NCBI GenBank assembly: GCA_002295635.1
Contig: DBHK01000003.1
Coordinates: 1 to 64,000 of the forward strand
Length of the DNA: 64,000 bases
Source of the DNA: UBA830 sp002295635
GTDB lineage: Bacteria > Pseudomonadota > Alphaproteobacteria > MPNO01 > UBA830
Reading direction: 5' to 3'
Both the position numbers and the translations under genes were made by a program. The notes under the pieces were generated by a model. The model had not been told where the DNA came from and did no database searches. It was given only the letters and a program-made list of their open reading frames with translations. Shown piece after piece: positions 24,381-33,654 of this stretch. Numbering within the stretch: position 1 is the stretch's first letter; every line of letters starts with the position of its first letter.

Positions 24381-24971
24381 ATGGACATCAAATCTGTCAA
24401 AATCGCCGGTCTGACATTGGTCGCTATTTTTTTCGCCGCGTGCGCCACCGAAGCTCCGGCTCCAGGATTTCCGCAGGTCTCGTTCTCTCACCTGCAGCCG
24501 ATATTGCTGAATGTGGAAAGGATTGAGGTCGAGAATCGTTATGTCTCGCCTGCAGCTCGGCCGAACGTCGAACACCAATTTCCTTCTTCTCCCGCTGTCG
24601 TTGCAACCAATTGGGGACGAGACCGACTTCGCGCCGTAGGTTCATCTGGTGTAGCTCGAGTTATCGTTCGCCAAGCGAGCGTAGTTGAGGTGCCGTTGAA
24701 AAAGTCGGAGGGTTTGAAGGGAATTTTCACGAGAGATCAGTCCGAACGGTACGATGCGATGATCGATATGCTGGCCGAAATCCGAGATGAGAATGGTGAT
24801 GTCCGCGTAAAAGTGGAGTCAAGGGTGAGTCGATCGCAAACGGTGCCTGAAAACACCTCCCTAATCAAGCGTGAGACGGTTTGGTTTGAAATGACCGAAG
24901 CGATGATGAAAGATCTGAATAAAACCCTCGAGAAACAGATCCGAATTCATATGAAGAGCTGGGTGCGCTGA
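24381..24971 (+). CDS. Putative lipoprotein of unknown function
   Basis: The protein has 196 residues. The first 21 form a lipoprotein signal peptide with lipobox FAAC, so Cys21 would be lipidated. The mature part has a PQVSFSHLQPILLNVERIEVENRY segment, a Trp-Gly-Arg-Asp-Arg helix start and a final helix (MMKDLNKTLEKQI). Small lipoproteins like this are often found after hslO in Alphaproteobacteria, but no function is known to me. A good AGGAG ribosome site precedes the ATG. Probably the last gene of the arg–hslO run. Confidence 0.8.
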   Translation: MDIKSVKIAGLTLVAIFFAACATEAPAPGFPQVSFSHLQPILLNVERIEVENRYVSPAARPNVEHQFPSSPAVVATNWGRDRLRAVGSSGVARVIVRQASVVEVPLKKSEGLKGIFTRDQSERYDAMIDMLAEIRDENGDVRVKVESRVSRSQTVPENTSLIKRETVWFEMTEAMMKDLNKTLEKQIRIHMKSWVR

Positions 24972-25079
24972 AAAAAGAACATTTGGCACTTCCCTTAAGG
25001 CAGCACACACATAATACAGTCAAGAAATTCTATACAGGCGGCGTGCTGGCCGTTTATAAGAATTCAACCTGCTACTATT

Positions 25080-26528
25080 CTAGCCTCGCCAGAACCATGG
25101 CGCGAAAAGTACGAGGACTGTGAATAGCTCCAGTCGACCCAGTAGCATACCAGCGGACAGTACCCACTTGGCGCTGTCCGGTAGAGCGGAGAAATTGCCG
25201 GTGGGACCAATGGTGTCACCAAGCGCAGGTCCAACATTACAGATCGCCGACGCAGCACCGGAAATAGCGGTCAGGAAATCTAGACCAATGAAATGGAGTA
25301 ACCCGGCGATAATTGCAAAGATTAGCATGAATAGGAAGAAGAAGCTCATTACGGAGTTTTCGATCTCGTCGGTGATCGGTCGTCCATTGAAAGTGCCGAT
25401 GAAGATGCCGTGTGGCCGAATCAGATGTTTCATCTGTACCTTGGCGGTCTGATAAAGAATTTGATACCGGAAAATCTTGATAGAACAGGTGGTTGATCCA
25501 GCGCATCCTCCAATGAACATTATAAAAAAGAACACACCAGTGGCAAATGATCCCCAACTCGCATAATTGGCTGAAGAGTATCCTGTTCCAGTTATGATTG
25601 AAGTGACATTAAAGGCTGACTCACGCAGCGCCTGGAAGATATTGATATCATTTTTGATGTAATGAGCAACCGTCACTGCCATAACGAAAAATGCTACGAT
25701 CAGGAAGAACCACCGTACTTGGTTGTCTCGCCATAACAGAAGGGGCTTCCCCCGAAGGGCTTGCAGATAGAGCGCGAAGGGTAGCGCCCCAAGCAGCATG
25801 AAACTAGTAATAATAATTTCCGCTGAAGGGTTGACGAACGCACCGATGGAACCGTCACGGGTAGAGAAACCGCCTGTCGCAATTGTCGTCATCGCATGTG
25901 CGATTGCGTCGAACCCCCTAAGACCGGAGAACCAGAGAAGGGTGGCGCAGGCTAAAGTTAACGCCAGATAGACAAATCCGACCCCGCTTGCGACTTGGGC
26001 GACTCGTGGCATTACTTTTTCCGAACCATCAGAAGATTCAGTCTGAAACAATTGGTTGCCGCCAATCTTAAGCATTGGCAAAATCGCAATCGACATGACG
26101 ATAATTCCGATTCCGCCCAGCCATTGAAGAATTGCACGCCATAACAATATGCCGTTTGGAGCTGAATCCAGATTAGAGATAACCGTCGAACCTGTGGTGG
26201 TGAGCCCCGACATTGCTTCGAAAAAGGCGTCCGTGAGACCAAGATCAAGATCGGCGAAAGCGAAAGGTAGAGCAGCAAAAAACGTCATGGCCACCCAACT
26301 GGCCGTTGTTAGAACAAACGCCTGACGTACTGACAGACGTGACGGTGGAGACATAGTGGTGAACAGCAGGGTTATGCCGATAAACGCCGTCAGCGCTGCC
26401 GCCGCCGCAAAGACTTGCCAGTCTGGATGTCCTACCACCAGATCGGCGATTAGCGGTGCACACATCGCCGCTGCTAAAGTCGTGAGGAGAATGCCTATGA
26501 TATATAAAATTGGACGGAAATCGAGCAC
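25080..26528 (-). CDS. trkH: Trk-type potassium uptake protein TrkH
   Basis: The protein has 482 residues with the four-fold M1–P–M2 repeats of the TrkH/KtrB family. Selectivity-filter-like segments are visible: MSGLTTTGST, TIATGGFSTRDG, ITGTGYSSANY and ICNVGPALG. Also present is FIGGCAGSTTCSIK, the kinked helix of the third repeat. It imports K+ at the inner membrane and needs the NAD-binding regulator TrkA, which is not in this window. It converges with the lipoprotein gene. Confidence 0.95.
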   Translation of the reverse strand: MLDFRPILYIIGILLTTLAAAMCAPLIADLVVGHPDWQVFAAAAALTAFIGITLLFTTMSPPSRLSVRQAFVLTTASWVAMTFFAALPFAFADLDLGLTDAFFEAMSGLTTTGSTVISNLDSAPNGILLWRAILQWLGGIGIIVMSIAILPMLKIGGNQLFQTESSDGSEKVMPRVAQVASGVGFVYLALTLACATLLWFSGLRGFDAIAHAMTTIATGGFSTRDGSIGAFVNPSAEIIITSFMLLGALPFALYLQALRGKPLLLWRDNQVRWFFLIVAFFVMAVTVAHYIKNDINIFQALRESAFNVTSIITGTGYSSANYASWGSFATGVFFFIMFIGGCAGSTTCSIKIFRYQILYQTAKVQMKHLIRPHGIFIGTFNGRPITDEIENSVMSFFFLFMLIFAIIAGLLHFIGLDFLTAISGAASAICNVGPALGDTIGPTGNFSALPDSAKWVLSAGMLLGRLELFTVLVLFAPWFWRG

Positions 26529-26589
26529 GGCTCTGATCCGGTTTTATGACCTAGGTTAGGACGCTATTAAGGATTTGCCGCAGCATAGT

Positions 26590-26982
26590 TTAGTTTACCT
26601 GCCGGGGTTCGTGAGGTGAGTCCAACGAAAAGGCCGGGATCTCGATGTCGAATTTTTCACCATGGGGGTTCTTCATCTGGTAGGTGCCTTTCATTATACC
26701 TGAGGAGGTCGGTAACGGCGTGCCGCTTGTATACTCGTACGAATCACCCGGGTTTAGGACCGGTTGCTCGCCGACTACGCCGGCGCCTCGTACCTCCTGT
26801 ATCCGGCCAAGTCCATCCGTAATATGCCAGTAACGAGTCAGCAGTTGTACTGTCTCCGGCCCAACGTTTTCAATCTGGACTCGGTAGGCCCAGACAAACT
26901 GTCCATCTTCTGGCTCCGATTGTTCCTCCAGATAAATTGGCTCTACATCGACGCGGATCTCTCGTGTGACAGCAGAATACAT
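26590..26982 (-). CDS. apaG: ApaG-domain protein
   Basis: This 130-residue single-domain protein has a fibronectin-III-like beta fold. Typical blocks are FVWAYRVQIENVGPETVQLLTRYW, HITDG, EVRGAGVVGEQPVL and SGIMKGTYQM. ApaG has been linked to Co2+ resistance and Mg2+ efflux, but its biochemistry is not settled. It lies about 60 bases downstream of metZ on the same strand, a conserved neighbourhood in Alphaproteobacteria. Confidence 0.95.
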   Translation of the reverse strand: MYSAVTREIRVDVEPIYLEEQSEPEDGQFVWAYRVQIENVGPETVQLLTRYWHITDGLGRIQEVRGAGVVGEQPVLNPGDSYEYTSGTPLPTSSGIMKGTYQMKNPHGEKFDIEIPAFSLDSPHEPRQVN

Positions 26983-27040
26983 ATGGTGTGGTCCGATTAA
27001 AAGCAGATGTTAGTGTAGTTGATTTTTTAAACTAGTTAAA

Positions 27041-28264
27041 TCAACGATCTTTATTGGCGTCGGCACAACGGGCAGCGGTAAAGGCCTGTTCTAGGTCGTC
27101 CCTCACGTCGAGTGGATCTTCGAGTCCGACTGACAACCGGACCATGCCGTCGTCCAGCCCCAGACTATCTCGATCTTCTGCCGATAAGCGTTGGTGGGTT
27201 GTCGTAGCTGGATGCGTTAGGAGGCTTTTAGAATCACCGAGATTATTTGAAATGTCTATCAGTTTCATAGAGTTCATGAGCTTGAACACAGCCTCCTTCC
27301 CGTCTTCATGCGAGAAGGTAATCACGTTGCCAAAATCCGACATTTGTTTCGATGCCAGCTCATACTGAGGGTGGCTTTGGAGACCCGGATACCGGACCTT
27401 AGAAAGGTCGCCTCGCGTTTCGAGGTAGTCTGCAATCAAACGGGCGTTTTCGCAATGCCGACGGATACGAAGATCTAACGTTTCTAGTCCCTTCAACATG
27501 ACCCAAGCGTTAAAAGGGCTCAGTGAAGGACCTGTATGCCGGAGAAAGGGCTTGAGGGTATTTTCGCAATAATCTTCGTCCCCAAGTACTACGCCGCCAA
27601 GGCATCTGCCTTGGCCATCGATGTGCTTGGTAGCAGAGTAAACCACAATATCGGCTCCGAGTTGGATGGGTCTTTGCAGCAGAGGTGTGGCGAATACGTT
27701 GTCTACAATAACCTTGGCCCCGGAAGAATGCGCGAGATCTGCGACCGCCGAAATGTCGACAATCTCTAGGCCGGGGTTCGACGGGGTCTCAACAAACACG
27801 CATTTGGTCCGCCGTCTTAGTGCATCCTCCCACTGGTTGAGATCGGTAGCGTCAACAATTGTGACATCCACCCCGTACTTCGGAAGAATATCAGTCAAGA
27901 TATAGAGGCAGGATCCAAAAAGAGCTCGGCTACCAACGACATGATCGCCAGCCTCTACCATACATGCCATCGACGCGAACACTGCAGACATACCTGTGGC
28001 AGTTGCTTTGCCCTTGTCTGCACCTTCGATTAGCGCCATCCGTTCTTGGAACATATCTACGGTAGGATTGGAGAACCGAGAATAGATGAATCGGTCGTTA
28101 ATACCTTGGAAAGCTTTTTCGGCCTGCTCGGCGTATTCGTACACATAGCCTGATGTCGCAAATATCGCTTCGCCGGTTTCGCCGAATTCGCTGCGCTTTG
28201 TGCCTCCCCGTACTGCCAGCGTTTGTCCACGCCAACTATCCTGAACCGGTTTGTTTATTGCCAT
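27041..28264 (-). CDS. metZ: O-succinylhomoserine sulfhydrylase
   Basis: This 407-residue Cys/Met-metabolism PLP enzyme makes homocysteine directly from O-succinylhomoserine and sulfide. PLP-binding features are the YSRFSNPTVDMF segment near residue 60 and the Schiff-base lysine in YSATKHIDGQGR. The MetZ-type insert GQGRCLGG distinguishes it from cystathionine lyases. The ATG has a CAGGAG ribosome site. Expression is controlled by the SAM-II riboswitch and terminator in its leader. A GTTGATT/AATCAAC inverted repeat overlaps the stop codon but has no T run. Confidence 0.95.
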   Translation of the reverse strand: MAINKPVQDSWRGQTLAVRGGTKRSEFGETGEAIFATSGYVYEYAEQAEKAFQGINDRFIYSRFSNPTVDMFQERMALIEGADKGKATATGMSAVFASMACMVEAGDHVVGSRALFGSCLYILTDILPKYGVDVTIVDATDLNQWEDALRRRTKCVFVETPSNPGLEIVDISAVADLAHSSGAKVIVDNVFATPLLQRPIQLGADIVVYSATKHIDGQGRCLGGVVLGDEDYCENTLKPFLRHTGPSLSPFNAWVMLKGLETLDLRIRRHCENARLIADYLETRGDLSKVRYPGLQSHPQYELASKQMSDFGNVITFSHEDGKEAVFKLMNSMKLIDISNNLGDSKSLLTHPATTTHQRLSAEDRDSLGLDDGMVRLSVGLEDPLDVRDDLEQAFTAARCADANKDR

Positions 28265-28290
28265 TTTTCGCTCCTGGGAAAACGCCGAAA

Positions 28291-28317
28291 TAAAAATCCC
28301 CGACCTAAGGGCCGGGG
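28291..28317 (-). terminator. Intrinsic terminator in the metZ leader
   Basis: On the minus strand CCCCGGCC (28317–28310) pairs with GGTCGGGG (28305–28298) around a CTTA loop, followed by A and five T residues. It lies 13 bases beyond the SAM-II aptamer and before the metZ ribosome site, so it is the likely expression platform that stops transcription when SAM is bound. Confidence 0.85.
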
Positions 28318-28330
28318 TTTTCAGGAATCT

Positions 28331-28391
28331 CCCGACCTTTTAGCGTTTATTTTAACGTGGCCGCAAGCCGGTCGGCTCAAATTACCACGAC
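28331..28391 (-). promoter_or_regulatory. SAM-II riboswitch controlling metZ
   Basis: Read on the minus strand the leader has the SAM-II (metA motif) signature. The closing stem is CGTGG…CCACG, with TAATTTGAGCC in between. Next come CTTGCGGCCACG, then TTAAAATAAACGCTAAAAGG, whose final bases form the pseudoknot. This class binds S-adenosylmethionine and is characteristic of Alphaproteobacteria, in front of met genes. A terminator follows, so high SAM should lower metZ transcription. Confidence 0.93.
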
Positions 28392-28400
28392 AGTTAGTGA

Positions 28401-28429
28401 GAAATACCCCCGTCGGGATTTTACGTCAA
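28401..28429 (-). promoter_or_regulatory. Probable metZ promoter
   Basis: On the minus strand TTGACG (28429–28424) and TATTTC (28406–28401) are separated by 17 bases, a good housekeeping-sigma pattern. Transcription would begin close to the 5' side of the riboswitch. The −35 box sits only nine bases beyond the ctaA stop codon. Confidence 0.7.
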
Positions 28430-28437
28430 GAAATGCT

Positions 28438-29442
28438 TTAATGCCTAGTTTCCCTCCACCGCCAGACTGCGGCAGAAAAGAGGATCATTGCGCCAGCTTG
28501 ATGGGCCCAGGCGATAAAAATCATTGCCTCAGAAAGAATAGTTAAAACACCTAGTCCGAATTGAAACAAAGCCACGGCACCAAGGATATTGAGTGCTGTT
28601 GATCTATTGGCTCGGTCACGCCACCAGATCCAAATGATCACGGTGACGGTGACGGTAGCGAGGATACGGTGGAGCCACTGAACAAGGCCTATGTTATCGA
28701 ATAGGTTAAGAACAAGTGGCGAAGAAGAAAGCGAATACGGTGGAAAAAAGTGTCCATCCATCAGTGGGAACGTGTTAAATACCGAGCCACCATCTAAACC
28801 CGCCATGAAGGCGCCCCATATCATAGTCGTGAAAACAAGCGCGGCCGGCCAACTCGATCCGTAGGCAGATCTAAAGGATTTTCTCCTTCCGGGCCGAAGG
28901 CCGATGGCGATAAATAACATGATTCCATAAATCATAACGGCCAGCCCGAGATGCGCAGCGAGCCGGTAGTGGCTGACGGAGGGGTCTTCCACCAGCCCCG
29001 ATTTGACCATGTACCAGCCTAGTACGCCCTGCGCCGCACCTAACACAAAAAGTAGACCCAAGCTTACCGTTAGCCGAGTTGTCAGCCGGTAACGGAAAGC
29101 AAACCAGAGGAGAGGCAAAAGATAGACAATACCGAGAATGCGACCCAGTAATCGATGTAAGTATTCAAGCCAGAAGATACGTTTAAAGTCCTCCAGCCCC
29201 ATCCAGAAATTGAGTTTTACGAATTCTGGCGAATTTCGGTAAGCGTCAAATATGGACGCCCAAGCGGAGTCGGAAGTGGGTGGTAACCATCCGGTAACAG
29301 GGCGCCAATAGACCATCGAAAGACCGGATTCGGTCAATCGCGTAATCCCACCGAGGAGTACCATCGTGAAAACAAAGCCGCAGCAGACAAAAAGCCAAAT
29401 ACGGATCGATTTGTAGGGCGGATTGGCACGAACCAATGCCAT
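28438..29442 (-). CDS. ctaA: Heme A synthase (COX15/CtaA)
   Basis: The protein has 334 residues with eight predicted membrane helices. It oxidises the C8 methyl of heme O to make heme A for aa3-type cytochrome oxidase. The heme-ligand histidines sit in helices that read EYLHRLLGR, RLAAHLGLAV, VQWLHRILA and WAHQAGAMI. The N-terminus (ITRLTESGLSMVYWRPVTGWLPP) is diagnostic for the bacterial type 2 group found in Alphaproteobacteria. It implies an aerobic organism with a heme-A oxidase. Confidence 0.95.
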   Translation of the reverse strand: MALVRANPPYKSIRIWLFVCCGFVFTMVLLGGITRLTESGLSMVYWRPVTGWLPPTSDSAWASIFDAYRNSPEFVKLNFWMGLEDFKRIFWLEYLHRLLGRILGIVYLLPLLWFAFRYRLTTRLTVSLGLLFVLGAAQGVLGWYMVKSGLVEDPSVSHYRLAAHLGLAVMIYGIMLFIAIGLRPGRRKSFRSAYGSSWPAALVFTTMIWGAFMAGLDGGSVFNTFPLMDGHFFPPYSLSSSPLVLNLFDNIGLVQWLHRILATVTVTVIIWIWWRDRANRSTALNILGAVALFQFGLGVLTILSEAMIFIAWAHQAGAMILFSAAVWRWRETRH

Positions 29443-29582
29443 ATATTTACGCCTTTCAGGTTTAATTTTATAGCTAGTTAGTCAGGCCCAGACCTTCTGG
29501 CAACCGGTTGCGGCGCTTTGTTGGCAAACAATAATGTAAGTGACAGCCCCTCGATCGTGGCTGATGCGCCACCCGGCCATAG

Positions 29583-32348
29583 TTAAGTTGATAGAAAACC
29601 ATGGGTGATAGCCACTGCGTCAGCAAGGCCAACACGTTCGATTTTAACACCGTGGGGGAAGGCACCCGCAAGCCGAGACGGCATCATTGGGTCTAGAATT
29701 ACGAACATGCCAGAGTCTTTATTCCGCCTTACTAGGCGGCCGTAGGCCTGTTTGAGGCGCAGTCGGGTAATTAGGTCGTCATATTGGGATCTTTTGAACG
29801 CCTTGCGACGGGCGCGATGTAATATTGAAGGACGTGGCCAAGGCACTCGGTCGAATACGATTAGCCGCAAACTACGCCCAGGAACATCTACCCCATCGCG
29901 TATCGCATCCGTCCCCAGAAGACAGGATTTCTCCTCTGCGCGAAATATATCGACCAAACAACCAGTATCGATCCGATCGACGTGTTGGGCTAATAAAAGA
30001 TTACCGGCGTCTTCCATCTGGGGGGCAATGCTTTTGTGTACGGCCCGCAGCCTGGAGATTGCCGTGAATATTCCAAGCGCACCGCCGCCCGCGGCGAGGA
30101 ACAACTCCCGATAGGCCGTAGCTACCTGGGTTATATCATTCTTGCTTACATCAGTGACGACCACGACTTTTGTTTGTTTGGCATAATCGAATGGAGACGA
30201 AACCTGGGCGCGATACGGCGGTTCTTCAAGGTGTATCGTACCCGTACGCTCTTCCGCAGCAAGCCAGTCAATTTCTGCGTTGCCAGTACCGTCGCGAAGT
30301 GTGGCTGAGGTTACCACTATTCCGTGGGCCGGCGCTGCCACGGATCTGGCAAACGGCAGCATTGGGTCAACCCAGTGTCTATGCATACTGATATCGACAT
30401 CTCGCCCTTGAGACCGGGAGATCGAAAACCAGTCTACAAATTCCTCTGATGTACCGTCGACAAGCGCGTCGAGCATCGAACACCAGGGTTCCAATTGAGC
30501 TTCCAAGCGGCGGCGCAGGCCTCGGACTACACTCTCGATCCGGTTACGCTGGGCGGTTTCAAGTTCACTGGCGTTTTTGCCCAGCACCAAAATTAGTCGT
30601 TCGGAGAGTTTTTCCATTGGTTGCATCAACCGATTGAGCGATATCCTCAAAGTTTTTGCGGCCTCAAGCAGGCCTGGTGTCGGGCTATCGGTCTCGACTT
30701 CCAGATTATACGGCGATCGAGCGTCCTTGGCTCGCGCATATACTTGTTCACGGAGCCCGGCAAAAAATAGTTCCGATTCTCCGAGCGATGTGCCACCAGC
30801 AATGCGCTGATTCCAGCCCGGACCGGGCAGGATGTGCGCGGCCTCTGTAATCAATCCGACCAATTCGGCGGCCCGTTTGTCGAGAGCGGTGACATCCTCG
30901 ATACGTCGCCGTAATCCTCTCGCCCGTGTTTTATGACCCTCTTCTGGACCGAGCAGCCAGCGACGCAGTTCCGTGCCTTCTTGGCCGCTTAGCTGTGCCG
31001 AGAAGGCGCTATCCGCCGCGTCAAATAGATGATGTCCTTCGTCGAAAACCAGCCGAGTTGGATAGTGTCCATCATCCATCCCGCCTGAGGCAATTTGCGC
31101 CATCACCAGAGCATGATTAGCAACGACGATATCAGCGCGTTTCGCACGTCGGATCGTCTTTTCCACGAAGCATTTGTGATAATGAGTGCATCCCGAATAG
31201 ATACATTCGCCACGCCGGTCGGTTAAGCCGGTTGTGTTGCGGGCACCTGCGAGATCAACCAGCCACGCCGGAAAGTCGCCGCCAGTGATATCGCCGTCGC
31301 GGGTCGCGGTCAGCCAACGCGCCATGAGCCCCAGCCCAATAGAATCGTCGGGACGGCTCTGCAATCCGGAGAGTGCATCTTCGTAATTTAACAGGCATAG
31401 GTAATTTTCTCGGCCCTTGCGGATAACAACTTTACGGTTCTTAGTAACGGGATCGGGATGCAGGCGATTGAGTTCATCATCGATCTGGCGCTGAAGGTTT
31501 CGAGTATAAGTGCTAATCCATACAGTGCTATCATTTCGCTCAGCCCAGAGGCTGGCCGGTGCAATATAGCCGAGAGTTTTGCCTACACCGGTTCCAGCTT
31601 CCGCAAGTACCGCTTTTGGAGCGCTCGCTTCGTCGCGTGGTGCGAAAGCTTGAGATACGGCGGAAGCGTAGTCTCCCTGCTGTGGGCGGTCTTCCGCATC
31701 GTTGCCGACGAGTTCGGCAAGTCGGGTCCGTGTCTCGTCCGAAGACACCAAAATATTGCCAGGCTGTCCTTCCGGTGCGAATTCCGACCACTCCGGGAGG
31801 CGATGCCATACTTCCAGCGCCCTACTCTCAATCCCGTGCAAGGTGGGGAGAGATTCTGCCGCAAGAGACCTCAAAACTATCGGCGTCCATGCCCATTTTC
31901 CGGCTCCCATGACCTGTGCCGTTTCGATAATGAGATTGCGGTCGTGCTCTGGTGCCACGCGAATGAGGTCTGTCAGCAGGAGGTCAATTGCGCGCTGTAG
32001 CAGCAGCGCTTGGTCTTCAAGTGCATCTGAGCTTTCCAGATTAAGCGCATCCGCCAGACCCGATGGTGTCGGACGGCAGAATCGGGCCGGGTGTACGAAA
32101 GCAAATAGTTCTAGGATATCGAGCGCTGGAAAGGGGGGGATGTTGAGGCGTCGCGCGGTTGCTGGCACATGACATACTATCGGAAGCAGGCCACGTTCGA
32201 TTTGTTTGATTGCGGCCGCTTTTTTTAGTGTTTTCAGCGATCCGTCAGCGAAGGCAACGACTGCACCTCTGTGACCGACCGCCAACGCGGCAACATTCAT
32301 TTGGTGGGCCGGCGCGGATTCAGAATAACTGGAGTTTGCATCGACCAT
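29583..32348 (-). CDS. DinG/XPD-like Fe-S superfamily 2 ATP-dependent DNA helicase
   Basis: The protein has about 921 residues (start at 32348 preferred; 32417 and 32300 also possible). Walker A is AEAGTGVGKT (about residues 249–258). The Fe-S cluster cysteines are near 318, 382, 387 and 393 (CIYSGCTHYHKC). The DEGH Walker B box is near 436. C-terminal motifs include a motif VI segment KQAYGRLVRR. About 200 N-terminal residues precede the helicase core and are conserved in alphaproteobacterial homologues (HVPATARRLN, LELFAFVHPARFC). It is probably a 5'-3' helicase in repair or R-loop removal. Confidence 0.93.
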   Translation of the reverse strand: MVDANSSYSESAPAHQMNVAALAVGHRGAVVAFADGSLKTLKKAAAIKQIERGLLPIVCHVPATARRLNIPPFPALDILELFAFVHPARFCRPTPSGLADALNLESSDALEDQALLLQRAIDLLLTDLIRVAPEHDRNLIIETAQVMGAGKWAWTPIVLRSLAAESLPTLHGIESRALEVWHRLPEWSEFAPEGQPGNILVSSDETRTRLAELVGNDAEDRPQQGDYASAVSQAFAPRDEASAPKAVLAEAGTGVGKTLGYIAPASLWAERNDSTVWISTYTRNLQRQIDDELNRLHPDPVTKNRKVVIRKGRENYLCLLNYEDALSGLQSRPDDSIGLGLMARWLTATRDGDITGGDFPAWLVDLAGARNTTGLTDRRGECIYSGCTHYHKCFVEKTIRRAKRADIVVANHALVMAQIASGGMDDGHYPTRLVFDEGHHLFDAADSAFSAQLSGQEGTELRRWLLGPEEGHKTRARGLRRRIEDVTALDKRAAELVGLITEAAHILPGPGWNQRIAGGTSLGESELFFAGLREQVYARAKDARSPYNLEVETDSPTPGLLEAAKTLRISLNRLMQPMEKLSERLILVLGKNASELETAQRNRIESVVRGLRRRLEAQLEPWCSMLDALVDGTSEEFVDWFSISRSQGRDVDISMHRHWVDPMLPFARSVAAPAHGIVVTSATLRDGTGNAEIDWLAAEERTGTIHLEEPPYRAQVSSPFDYAKQTKVVVVTDVSKNDITQVATAYRELFLAAGGGALGIFTAISRLRAVHKSIAPQMEDAGNLLLAQHVDRIDTGCLVDIFRAEEKSCLLGTDAIRDGVDVPGRSLRLIVFDRVPWPRPSILHRARRKAFKRSQYDDLITRLRLKQAYGRLVRRNKDSGMFVILDPMMPSRLAGAFPHGVKIERVGLADAVAITHGFLST

Positions 32349-32488
32349 ACCCGAGTATACACGAATCCTCTGCGTCGGTATTTTCTTGCGAGTAAAGATG
32401 CGCCATCTTGTGCACATGCAGAGCTTGATTTAAAAATAATTTTTACATATGTGTAAAATTAATTGATTGCTCTATCAAGGATACCATC

Positions 32489-33643
32489 ATGACCGGTGAG
32501 TACGCAGATATTCGGGAACAAGTTCAGAAGCTTTGTGCGCAGTATCCTAGTGAATACTGGCGCAAGCTTGACGCGAAGCGGGAATATCCGACGGAATTTG
32601 TCGAGGCCTTAACTAAGGCTGGATACCTCTCCGTCCTAATTCCCGAAGAATTTGGAGGTTCGGGTCTCGGAATCACAGCGGCAGCAGTTATCATGGAGGA
32701 AATCCAGAAGTCTGGATGTAATGGCGGTGCCTGTCATGCCCAAATGTACACCATGGGTACGGTGCTACGTCACGGCTCGGACGAGCAGAAACGAAAATAT
32801 CTGCCCGGGATCGCCTCAGGAGACCTCCGTATGCAAGCCTTTGGCGTGACGGAGCCAACCAGCGGGACCGACACTCTGAGTCTGCGAACGACGGCGACCA
32901 AGAATGGTAACGGGGATTATGTGATCAATGGGCAGAAGATATGGACGTCCCGGGTTGAACATTCGGACTTGATGCTTCTATTGGCGCGGACCCAGTCGCG
33001 AGAAGAGGTCGAAAAACGCACTGACGGATTGTCAGTCTTTATAGTTGATATTCGCGAGGCGCATGGAAACGGGCTGGAGATCAAGCCTATCCGAACGATG
33101 ATCAACCATGCTACCACCGAGGTGTTTTTCGATGATCTGGTTGTTCCCAAGGATTGCTTGGTCGGTTCAGAAGGCAAGGGTTTTCGCTATATTCTTGACG
33201 GTATGAATGCTGAGCGGATCCTGATTGCCGCGGAGTGCATCGGTGATGCTCTCTGGTTCATCCAAAAGGCAACCGATTATGCCAATAACCGCAACGTATT
33301 TGGTCGCGAAATTGGTAAAAATCAAGGTATACAGTTCCCGATCGCGGAAGCGCATATGCAGACCGAGGCGGCGAACCTAATGGTCGAGAAAGCGGCGCGC
33401 CTTTTTGAGGCTGGCGGGCAGAGGGGCGCCGAGGCGAACATGGCAAAATACTTGGCGTCCGAAGCCTCTTGGAAAGCGGCCGATATGTGTATGCAAACCC
33501 ATGGCGGTTTTGCTTTTGCTGAGGAATACGATGTTGAGAGGAAGTTCCGAGAAACTAGGCTTTACCGTATCGCGCCTATCTCGAATAACTTGGTACTATC
33601 GTTCGTCGCAGAACACGTTCTCGGTCTACCGAAAAGCTACTGA
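32489..33643 (+). CDS. Acyl-CoA dehydrogenase family protein
   Basis: The 384-residue FAD enzyme has the usual N-helical, middle beta (FGVTEPTSGTDT) and C-helical domains, with QTHGGFAFAEEYDVERKFRE near the C-terminus. At the place where short/medium-chain enzymes have the catalytic Glu (a YEGT motif) this protein reads RIAPISNN, so the base must lie elsewhere, as in related CoA-dehydrogenase groups. It heads a three-gene operon with a class III CoA-transferase and a MaoC-like hydratase, suggesting CoA activation, dehydrogenation and hydration of one acid. Confidence 0.9.
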   Translation: MTGEYADIREQVQKLCAQYPSEYWRKLDAKREYPTEFVEALTKAGYLSVLIPEEFGGSGLGITAAAVIMEEIQKSGCNGGACHAQMYTMGTVLRHGSDEQKRKYLPGIASGDLRMQAFGVTEPTSGTDTLSLRTTATKNGNGDYVINGQKIWTSRVEHSDLMLLLARTQSREEVEKRTDGLSVFIVDIREAHGNGLEIKPIRTMINHATTEVFFDDLVVPKDCLVGSEGKGFRYILDGMNAERILIAAECIGDALWFIQKATDYANNRNVFGREIGKNQGIQFPIAEAHMQTEAANLMVEKAARLFEAGGQRGAEANMAKYLASEASWKAADMCMQTHGGFAFAEEYDVERKFRETRLYRIAPISNNLVLSFVAEHVLGLPKSY

Positions 33644-33654
33644 GAACCTCAGTA

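Noticed and set aside
26984..27060. GTTGATT/AATCAAC inverted repeat at the metZ stop as terminator
   Set aside because: There is no T run on either side, so it is not listed as a terminator.
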